Source of the DNA: JBELMB01 sp042088665
GTDB lineage: Bacteria; Pseudomonadota; Alphaproteobacteria; Rhodobacterales; Rhodobacteraceae
Direction: 5' to 3'
Assembly (NCBI GenBank): GCA_042088665.1
Contig: JBELMB010000151.1
Coordinates: 1 to 12,613 of the forward strand
Length of the DNA: 12,613 bases
Below are positions 7,180-12,613 of the stretch, piece after piece. Under the pieces are notes generated by a model that saw only the letters and a list, made by a program, of their open reading frames with translations, was not told the DNA's origin and did not search any database. How positions within the stretch are numbered: the stretch's first letter is position 1; every line of letters begins with the position of its first letter. Position numbers and translations under genes: made by a program.

Positions 7180-7335
7180 ATGACGATTAAAACCGTGATC
7201 GCCGCAGCCGTGTTGAGCCTGACACCCGTGTTGGGATTTGCCTACTGCTCCGGCCATGAACAGCAAGTCATGACCTGCACCGAGGGTTCGGTCTACGATC
7301 CCGACTCGAACACCTGCAAAGTGGTGACAGGCTAA
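7180..7335 (+). CDS. Small exported cysteine-motif peptide
   Basis: Encodes only 51 residues. Residues 1-21 form a signal peptide (MTIKTVIAAAVLSLTPVLGFA). The mature part is about 30 residues with three cysteines (C23, C33, C46) and the segment CTEGSVYDPDSNTCK (33-47), which aligns without gaps to CNEGYVYDTNLGACK in the TPR protein just upstream. C33 and C46 could form a disulfide; C23 would be left free or pair between chains. A strong GGAGGA (7168-7173) precedes ATG 7180. A longer frame through the same stop exists but would run back through the terminator and the TPR gene. The gene has its own promoter and a hairpin right after its stop. Function unknown; it looks like a secreted mini-protein rather than a fragment. 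Confidence 0.75.
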   Translation: MTIKTVIAAAVLSLTPVLGFAYCSGHEQQVMTCTEGSVYDPDSNTCKVVTG

Positions 7336-7343
7336 GACGCTTC

Positions 7344-7367
7344 GGGCGGCCTGTAGGCCGCCCCTTT
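7344..7367 (+). terminator. Hairpin, probable terminator after the small peptide gene
   Basis: A perfect 8-bp GC-rich stem, GGGCGGCC (7344-7351) with GGCCGCCC (7356-7363), and a TGTA loop, starting 9 bases after the stop codon. Only three T residues follow (CTTTC), so as an intrinsic terminator it is weaker than the others in the window. It also lies beyond the end of the converging response-regulator gene. Confidence 0.6.
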
Positions 7368-7400
7368 CGACCTGCGGGCTGACCGTTTGTCGGAACATTA

Positions 7401-8036
7401 TTAGTGGCTGCTGCGCGTTTTCATGGGGGCCTCTCCTTCGGTGTCGGACACAACTTCCGAGAAGGCGAGCAACATCTCCTCCAGTCGTTCGAGATCATTC
7501 AACGCGGCGCGCGGAATTGACCTGCGCGAACGTATCTTGGCAGAGCGCAAGGTGCGGATCATACGCGACACAGCGGGTGCCATTGTGACTTGCATCGACC
7601 CACTGAATTCCTCAACGAGACGTCCCTCGGGCGTTGATCTGGCCACGTGACGTTCCGCGAGAAATGCCTCGACCATGCCCCAGATACTTTGGGGCGTGAG
7701 GGCATCCTTGGACATGGCGGGGATCGCTGGATCCAGAAGTCTCGTGTCCGAATTCGTCACGACGCAGATCATCGTGTCGTCAAGACGCCGATCCCCACGC
7801 AATTCCAACGCGAAATCAGCCCCTTGCCCGTCAGGCAAGCGATGATCTAGCAAGATCACATCCGGACGCTGGCGCATCAGGAAATCTCGCGCGGCAGAGA
7901 TCGTTTCACACTCATACAAATCCAGATCGGGACGGTCGCGCCCGATGCAACGCCGAACCATGCGACGGTCGAAACTGTCATCATCCACCACCAGGCACGT
8001 CCCGATCATCTGTGGCTCACGCACGCTGAGATCCAC
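7401..8036 (-). CDS. Response regulator, receiver domain with uncharacterised C-terminal part
   Basis: Encodes 211 residues. Residues about 12-125 form a CheY-like receiver: acidic D18-D20 (LVVDDDSFDRR), phospho-acceptor D64 (ILLDHRLPDGQG), switch T94 (VVTNSD) and K110 (MSKDA). All key residues are present, so it should take a phosphate from a histidine kinase. Residues about 126-211 are helical and charged and contain no DNA-binding, GGDEF, EAL or other output domain that I recognise. I start at GTG 8036, which has GAGGAG six bases upstream; ATG 8009, nine codons later, has no clear ribosome site and would start only just before the first strand. It is divergent from the FliG-like gene, with a shared 185-base gap. 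No kinase is in the window. A role in motility or chemotaxis is suggested by position only. Confidence 0.85.
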   Translation of the reverse strand: MDLSVREPQMIGTCLVVDDDSFDRRMVRRCIGRDRPDLDLYECETISAARDFLMRQRPDVILLDHRLPDGQGADFALELRGDRRLDDTMICVVTNSDTRLLDPAIPAMSKDALTPQSIWGMVEAFLAERHVARSTPEGRLVEEFSGSMQVTMAPAVSRMIRTLRSAKIRSRRSIPRAALNDLERLEEMLLAFSEVVSDTEGEAPMKTRSSH

Positions 8037-8042
8037 TGTCCA

Positions 8043-8048
8043 CTCCTC
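8043..8048 (-). promoter_or_regulatory. Ribosome binding site that fixes a GTG start
   Basis: On the minus strand GAGGAG (8048-8043) stands six bases before GTG 8036. It favours that codon over the in-frame ATG at 8009, whose upstream bases contain no purine-rich site. Confidence 0.6.
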
Positions 8049-8221
8049 GACAAATCTTCTTGGCGCGAGTTTGCGTCGCACCTGTGAACAAAGCACTAAC
8101 ATCGCGCATCGAATTGAGGCTGCGCAAGTCGCATGGGACGCGGTCCGCGTTGCGATCAAGCTTAACGGCCCGGAAACTTTGACCGGTTAGGCAAAAGTCA
8201 GACGGATTGTGGAGAATCTTG

Positions 8222-9280
8222 ATGACCGACATGACGGCCCTTGCGGCGTTGCCCAGCCCTGTTCCAACCAGGGGCAAACGCCCGCTGTCGCGCAAGGCCA
8301 AGGCCGCGATCATCGTGCAATTCCTGATCAACGAGGGCAGTGATGTGCCCCTTGCCTCCCTGCCAGAGGATCTTCAGGCAGAACTGACGCTGTTGTTGGG
8401 GGCGATGCGCTACGTCGACCGCGAGACGTTGAACACGGTGGTCATGGAATTCTCCGAAGAGTTGGAATCTGTCGGCCTGTCCTTTCCGGGTGACATGGCT
8501 GGCGCGCTGACGGCGCTGGATGGCAAGATCAGCCCGCGCACCGCCATGCGGCTGCGAAAGGAGGCAGGCGTGCGCCAGACCGGTGACCCCTGGGAACGCA
8601 TCAACAAGTTGGAACCTGAACGAATCGAAGAGCTTGTTCAGTCCGAAAGCACCGAGGTCGCCGCCGTCATGATGTCAAAGATCGACGTGACCAAGGCCGC
8701 GCAGGTGCTCGCCAAACTGCCCGGCGACAAGGCCCGGCGCATCACTTATGCAGTTTCCATGACCACAGGCGTCACTCCGGATGCGGTGGACCGCATCGGC
8801 CTGTCCGTTGCAGCCCAACTCGATTCCGAGTCGCCCAAAGCCTTCAAGGCGCGGCCAGACGAACGGCTCGGCGCGATTCTGAACTATTCCAACACCGCCA
8901 TCCGCGAGGAACTGCTGGATCAGCTTGAACAAGAGGATGCAGAGTTCGCCGAGGCCGTGCGCAAGGCGATCTTTACCTTCGCCAATATCCCGGAACGGCT
9001 CAACGCCATAGACGTGCCAAAAATCACCCGCGACGTGGCGCCCGACGTGCTGGCCACGGCCATCGCCGCATCCACGTCCGACGATGATCAGCGGACTGTG
9101 GATTTCCTGATGGCCAATATGTCCAAACGTCTTGCGGAGGGCATCCGCGAAGAGGCCGACAACCTCGGCACGATCAAGCCAAAAGTCGGGGAAAAGGCCA
9201 TGAGCGCCGTGGTCGCCGCGATCCGGGATCTTGTCTCTGTCGGCGAGATCGAGCTGCTGAACCCCGATGATGATGAGTGA
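8222..9280 (+). CDS. FliG-like flagellar motor switch protein, diverged
   Basis: Encodes 352 residues, the usual FliG length. FliG forms the C ring beneath the flagellar basal body and transmits torque from the stator. N domain: LSRKAKAAIIVQFL to about residue 120. Middle domain: about 122-200 (RIEELVQSESTEVAAVMMSKI). C domain: about 211-346, with the hinge motif MFxF present as IFTF (250-253) and the torque helix MSKRLAEGIREEADNLGTIK (300-319). Of the charged residues known from E. coli, R281, D288, D289 and R297 correspond to R303, E310, E311 and K319; K264 has no clear equivalent. The EHPQ motif that binds FliM reads ESTE (142-145). ATG 8222 has GGAG at 8211-8214; an in-frame TTG at 8207 is less likely. 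No fliF, fliM, fliN or other flagellar gene is nearby. It may be the only FliG of a Roseobacter-type flagellum or a second, specialised copy. Confidence 0.85.
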   Translation: MTDMTALAALPSPVPTRGKRPLSRKAKAAIIVQFLINEGSDVPLASLPEDLQAELTLLLGAMRYVDRETLNTVVMEFSEELESVGLSFPGDMAGALTALDGKISPRTAMRLRKEAGVRQTGDPWERINKLEPERIEELVQSESTEVAAVMMSKIDVTKAAQVLAKLPGDKARRITYAVSMTTGVTPDAVDRIGLSVAAQLDSESPKAFKARPDERLGAILNYSNTAIREELLDQLEQEDAEFAEAVRKAIFTFANIPERLNAIDVPKITRDVAPDVLATAIAASTSDDDQRTVDFLMANMSKRLAEGIREEADNLGTIKPKVGEKAMSAVVAAIRDLVSVGEIELLNPDDDE

Positions 9281-9420
9281 CCCCCTTTGACAACCGCCTG
9301 ACTTGCCCGTCCGTGCCGGCTTGCCTATGACTGTCACAACAAGTGTAGGGATGGCCGTGACTTCCCGGGGTCGTCCGGACCGGACGGGCCTCCCTGCATT
9401 GTGGGAGCGGCAAACAGGGC

Positions 9421-10404
9421 ATGCCATTGGCGTCAAAAGACAACAAAAAGGCCAATGAAAATCGGGCCAATCAGAACGGCACCAAACCACCCCGGGCTGC
9501 AAAACCAAGGGGAGGCGTCGGCGATTGGCTTGGGGATCGGATCATCCGGTGCGTGATATGGCTGGCGCTGCGCCTGCCGTGGCAGATGAGATCCCGTTTG
9601 ATGGGCTCCCTTGTTTCTCGCGTGCTGGCGCCCCTCGCCGGATGGCGAACACGGGCGCGCGCGAACCTCGCCCACGTCTGGCCTGACCGCCCGGAAGCCG
9701 AGCGCCATGCCATCGCCGACGCCGCGGCTGCAAACGCCGGGCGCACGATGATCGAGAACTATGATGTACCAGGCCTGCTCAGAAGGATGGCCAATGCGGA
9801 ACTGGCCGGACCGGGCGTCGACGCGCTGGAACAGGCCAAGGCGGAGGGACGCCCCGTTCTGCTGATCACCGGCCATTACGGGAACTTTGAGGCACCGCGC
9901 GCCGCGCTCGTCGCGCGCGGCTACCGCATAGGTGGGTTGTACCGCCCGATGTCAAACCCCTATTTCAACGCGCATTATGCCGCGAACATGCACGCGCTGT
10001 CTGACCCGGTTTTCGAGCAGGGACGGCGGGGGACCATGGGCCTTTTGAAACATGTTCGGTCCGGGGGCATGGCCGTTTTGCTCTTTGACGTCTTTGACGG
10101 TCAGGGCACCGCCATAGATTTTCTCGGAAAACCCGCGCCGACTTTGCTGTCCGCCGCGGAAATCGCCCTGAAAACCAATGCCTTGCTGCTGCCCTTCTTT
10201 GGGATCCGGACAGGCGATGCCTTCACCTGCCGGTTCGAGGCTCCGATCCCTCACACGACTGCCGAAGACATGATGCGCAGCGCAACCCGGGCGCTGGAGG
10301 CGCGCATCGCCGAAGATCCCGGCCAATGGTTCTGGATCCACCGCCGATGGAAGCCCAAGCGGCAATCGAAAACTCAGCGCAAGCGCGCCGCCGCCATGAT
10401 GTGA
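9421..10404 (+). CDS. Lysophospholipid/lauroyl acyltransferase, LpxL/HtrB family
   Basis: Encodes 327 residues. It should transfer an acyl chain from acyl-ACP to a lipid A precursor or related lipid at the inner membrane. Residues 1-33 are a polar, lysine- and asparagine-rich extension. The domain starts with an amphipathic to hydrophobic helix at 34-60. Motifs: GHYGNFEAPR (151-160), holding the catalytic H152-x4-E157; LYRPMSNPYFN (173-183); LLFDVFDGQGTAIDFLGKPA (220-239); and the ending QWFWIHRRWK (302-311), typical of LpxL/LpxM. A basic tail of about 16 residues follows. ATG 9421 is the only ATG before residue 56, but the nearest purine-rich site (GGGAG, 9403-9407) is 13 bases away, so the start is less certain. 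The end overlaps the converging DUF1223 gene by 31 bases. LpxL versus LpxM and the exact acceptor cannot be told. Confidence 0.88.
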   Translation: MPLASKDNKKANENRANQNGTKPPRAAKPRGGVGDWLGDRIIRCVIWLALRLPWQMRSRLMGSLVSRVLAPLAGWRTRARANLAHVWPDRPEAERHAIADAAAANAGRTMIENYDVPGLLRRMANAELAGPGVDALEQAKAEGRPVLLITGHYGNFEAPRAALVARGYRIGGLYRPMSNPYFNAHYAANMHALSDPVFEQGRRGTMGLLKHVRSGGMAVLLFDVFDGQGTAIDFLGKPAPTLLSAAEIALKTNALLLPFFGIRTGDAFTCRFEAPIPHTTAEDMMRSATRALEARIAEDPGQWFWIHRRWKPKRQSKTQRKRAAAMM

Positions 10405-11069
10405 CCGTTCTTGGGCGCCTGCAGGATCACCACGATGTGTTCTCCTTCGGCGGCGGCAACGGCGCTTTCGTAGACGCCGGTCCCGTCCCATCGCGCGGCC
10501 ATGTCCCAATCTTGCACGATATGTGTGTAAGTGATTGTCCTTCCGGCATTTTCACCCCGGTTGATCATCACTTCATGCGCTGCATCGTAGCGCACGATAT
10601 GCACGTCGCAAGGCGCCATCTCTCCGATGGCTTCGGCCCGGATCCACACTTGGCCATCGTGACGTTCCAGCGACAAGGCGACATGCGGCGGCTTGGCTGC
10701 GTGTTGCGCGATCAACGCATCGACTTGATCCGCGCGTGAGCCGACCACATGTTCGGCCCCCATGATCACCATCTGCGGCGTGTAGATCATCCGCCAACCG
10801 CCCGCCCGCGCATAGCCACGCTGGCGTTTCTCGTTTTCAGGCGAGGCAAACCGGTCTTTCCAGCCGATATGATCCCAATAGGGCACATGCAGCGCCAGAG
10901 GGATCACATCGTCACGTTTGCCCAACTCGGCCAGCAACGCATCGGCTGGCGGGCACGACGCACATCCCTGGGAGGTGAACAGTTCCACCACAACGGCGGA
11001 TTGCTCTGCCAGAGCCGCGCCACCAAGGCCCAGCCATCCCATCACTGCTCCGATCACTAGCCCGCGCAT
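10374..11069 (-). CDS. DUF1223 family periplasmic thioredoxin-like protein
   Basis: Encodes 231 residues. Residues 1-21 are a signal peptide (MRGLVIGAVMGWLGLGGAALA, likely cut before EQS). The mature protein opens with VVVELFTSQGCASCPPAD (26-43), the hallmark of DUF1223. C36 and C39 form a C-x-x-C at the position of the thioredoxin active site, after the first strand. Further family features are HVPYWDHIGWKDRFASP (about 71-87) and the cis-proline-like TPQMVI. A redox or metal-binding role in the periplasm is plausible, but the family's function is not established to my knowledge. I start at ATG 11069; a GTG at 11099 in frame would place ten polar residues before the signal peptide. The last 31 bases overlap the acyltransferase gene on the other strand. 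Confidence 0.87.
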   Translation of the reverse strand: MRGLVIGAVMGWLGLGGAALAEQSAVVVELFTSQGCASCPPADALLAELGKRDDVIPLALHVPYWDHIGWKDRFASPENEKRQRGYARAGGWRMIYTPQMVIMGAEHVVGSRADQVDALIAQHAAKPPHVALSLERHDGQVWIRAEAIGEMAPCDVHIVRYDAAHEVMINRGENAGRTITYTHIVQDWDMAARWDGTGVYESAVAAAEGEHIVVILQAPKNGHIMAAARLR

Positions 11070-11158
11070 AATCGCCTGCCCTCGTTGATTGCTCGACACG
11101 GTCTAAAGCCTGCCCCCGGCAAACGCCAATCAATCATTTGCGATGCTTCGTGACAAAC

Positions 11159-11188
11159 TTGGAGAATTTTGGTACACGACGGTATACA
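11159..11188 (+). promoter_or_regulatory. Candidate promoter for acnA, with a 10-base direct repeat
   Basis: TTGGAG (11159-11164) and TATACA (11183-11188) are 18 bases apart, about 90 bases before the acnA start. The -10 overlaps the second copy of a direct repeat, GGTACAC (11171-11177) and GGTATAC (11181-11187), with a period of one helical turn. This could be an operator covering the promoter. Position and sequence only; no regulator is known to me for this site. Confidence 0.35.
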
Positions 11189-11280
11189 TTTTGCAGGCGA
11201 CCCTTGTTTTGCGCCCCCACATGGGCCAAATCTCAGGCAAGTCCTTCCCTGTTCCTGTCACCCCAACCGGAGGTATTTCC

Positions 11281-12613
11281 ATGACCATCACCGTAGGCCA
11301 TGACAGCGCCGGCACGCGCAAGACGCTCGAAGCGGGCGGTCAAACCGTCGCTTACTACTCCATCCCTGCCGCGCAAGAGGCCGGTCTGGGCGATTTTTCG
11401 CGTTTGCCCGCCGCGCTGAAAGTGGTGTTGGAAAACATGTTGCGGTTCGAGGACGGCAAGACCGTCACCACCGACGACATCAAGGCCTTTGCCGAATGGG
11501 CGGCCAACGCGGGCAAGGCCGCACGCGAGCTGGCGTACCGCCCTGCCCGCGTCTTGATGCAGGATTTCACAGGTGTCCCGGCGGTCGTCGATCTGGCGGC
11601 GATGCGCGACGGGATCAAGGCGCTGGGGGGCGATGCGCAACTGATCAACCCGCTCAACCCGGTGGATCTTGTCATCGACCACTCCGTGATGATCGACGCC
11701 TTTGGCAACCCGCGCGCGTTCCAGATGAACGTCGACCGCGAATATGAGCGCAACATGGAGCGCTACACCTTCCTCAAATGGGGTCAGAACGCCTTCAACA
11801 ACTTCCGCGTGGTGCCGCCCGGCACCGGCATCTGTCATCAGGTCAACCTTGAATACCTCAGCCAGACCGTCTGGACCGACACGGACCAGAACGGGGATAT
11901 GGTCGCCTATCCCGACACGCTTGTGGGCACCGACAGCCACACCACCATGGTCAATGGCGCTGCGGTTCTGGGCTGGGGCGTCGGCGGGATCGAGGCAGAG
12001 GCCGCCATGCTGGGCCAGCCGATCTCCATGCTGATCCCCGAAGTCATCGGATTCAAGCTGACCGGCACCATGGTCGAGGGCACAACCGGCACAGATCTGG
12101 TCCTGAAAGTCGTGGAAATGCTGCGCGCCAAGGGCGTCGTCGGCAAGTTTGTCGAATTCTATGGCGACGGGCTGGACCGGTTGCCACTGGCGGACCGGGC
12201 GACCATCGCCAATATGGCGCCTGAATACGGCGCCACCTGCGGATTCTTCCCGATCGACGGCGAAACGCTGCGCTATCTCACCAACACGGGCCGCGACGAG
12301 GCCCGCGTGGCGCTGGTCGAAGCCTATGCCAAGGCCAATGGCTTTTGGCGCGGCGACGATTACGACCCGATCTATACCGACACGCTGGCGCTTGACATGG
12401 GGACCATCGTGCCCGCTATCTCCGGCCCCAAACGCCCGCAGGATTACGTCGCGCTGGACGATGCCAAATCCGCCTTTACGAGGGAAATGGCCGAAACCTT
12501 CAAGCGACCGATGGGCAAGGACGTCCCGGTCGAGGGCGAGGACTATACCCTGAACTCCGGCAAGGTCGTGATCGCCTCGATCACCTCCTGCACCAACACC
12601 TCGAACCCATATG
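11281..12613 (+). CDS. acnA: Aconitate hydratase (5' part, cut by window edge)
   Basis: The first 444 codons are present and run off the right edge. The family's usual length is about 890-900 residues, so roughly half is seen. The enzyme interconverts citrate and isocitrate in the TCA cycle in the cytosol. The start ATG 11281 has GGAGG at 11269-11273. Motifs of the AcnA/IRP1 type: LPAALKVVLENMLRFEDG (about 42-59), RPARVLMQDFTGVPAVVDLAAMRD (about 87-110), PLNPVDLVIDHSVMID, VPPGTGICHQVNLEYL, and DTLVGTDSHTTMVNGAAVLGWGVGG. The last visible segment, ASITSCTNTSNP, holds C437, the first ligand of the [4Fe-4S] cluster. The other two cysteines lie beyond the window. The leader of 170 bases is divergent from the DUF1223 gene. 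Identity is firm. Confidence 0.97.
   Translation, partial: MTITVGHDSAGTRKTLEAGGQTVAYYSIPAAQEAGLGDFSRLPAALKVVLENMLRFEDGKTVTTDDIKAFAEWAANAGKAARELAYRPARVLMQDFTGVPAVVDLAAMRDGIKALGGDAQLINPLNPVDLVIDHSVMIDAFGNPRAFQMNVDREYERNMERYTFLKWGQNAFNNFRVVPPGTGICHQVNLEYLSQTVWTDTDQNGDMVAYPDTLVGTDSHTTMVNGAAVLGWGVGGIEAEAAMLGQPISMLIPEVIGFKLTGTMVEGTTGTDLVLKVVEMLRAKGVVGKFVEFYGDGLDRLPLADRATIANMAPEYGATCGFFPIDGETLRYLTNTGRDEARVALVEAYAKANGFWRGDDYDPIYTDTLALDMGTIVPAISGPKRPQDYVALDDAKSAFTREMAETFKRPMGKDVPVEGEDYTLNSGKVVIASITSCTNTSNPY

Noticed and set aside
8161..8190. TTAACGG and CCGGTTAG as a possible CtrA-type site before the FliG-like gene
   Set aside because: The second half does not fit TTAA-N7-TTAA and the spacing is wrong.
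8179..8207. TTGACC as a -35 for the FliG-like gene
   Set aside because: No acceptable -10 at 16-18 bases, and the start of transcription would fall inside the ribosome site.
9373..9385. Small inverted repeat GTCCG-GAC-CGGAC in the gap before the acyltransferase gene
   Set aside because: Five-base stem without a T-run, likely by chance in GC-rich DNA; the 140-base gap otherwise shows nothing I can support.
8675..9508. Open frame of 277 codons opposite the FliG-like gene
   Set aside because: Composition typical of antisense; no signal, motif or ribosome site.

Overview
The window is a GC-rich, densely coded chromosomal segment of an alphaproteobacterium, most likely Rhodobacteraceae (Roseobacter group). 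The grounds are the protein families present (DUF3422, DUF6314, DUF1223, a YeeE/YedE transporter, purB, acnA), the codon and base composition, and a GC-rich extragenic hairpin element at about 4046-4090 of a kind I recall from that family. No tRNA, rRNA, transposase, integrase, phage or CRISPR sequence is visible. No gap between genes exceeds about 235 bases.

Layout. From 1 to 1145 are the last two genes of a DppB/DppC-type ABC importer operon, the first cut by the window edge; a strong hairpin terminator follows at 1185-1216. From 1357 to 2412 is a YeeE/YedE membrane protein with the three cysteines typical of thiosulfate transporters. It converges on a DUF3422 membrane protein gene (2577-3875, minus), with a bidirectional terminator at 2478-2507 between them. 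After the repeat element comes a minus-strand pair, a small secreted protein (4566-4916) and a DUF6314 protein (4109-4558), divergent from purB (5079-6386, adenylosuccinate lyase).

Downstream of purB are two exported proteins on the plus strand, a TPR protein (6479-6994) and a 51-residue peptide (7180-7335). They share a spaced cysteine motif, C-x-E-G-x-V-Y-D-x5-C-K. Each is followed by a hairpin terminator. Next is a divergent pair: a single-receiver response regulator (7401-8036, minus) and a diverged FliG-like motor switch protein (8222-9280, plus) with no other flagellar gene nearby. An LpxL/HtrB-type lipid A acyltransferase (9421-10404, plus) then overlaps tail to tail with a periplasmic DUF1223 thioredoxin-like protein (10374-11069, minus). 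Last is the 5' two thirds or so... of an aconitase gene acnA, cut by the right edge: about 444 of a usual 890-odd residues, that is roughly half, are present, up to the first iron-sulfur cysteine.

Most of the content is ordinary housekeeping and conserved accessory genes. I do not see a clear new multi-gene system. The items most worth a second look are the FliG-like/response-regulator pair and the two exported proteins sharing a cysteine motif.
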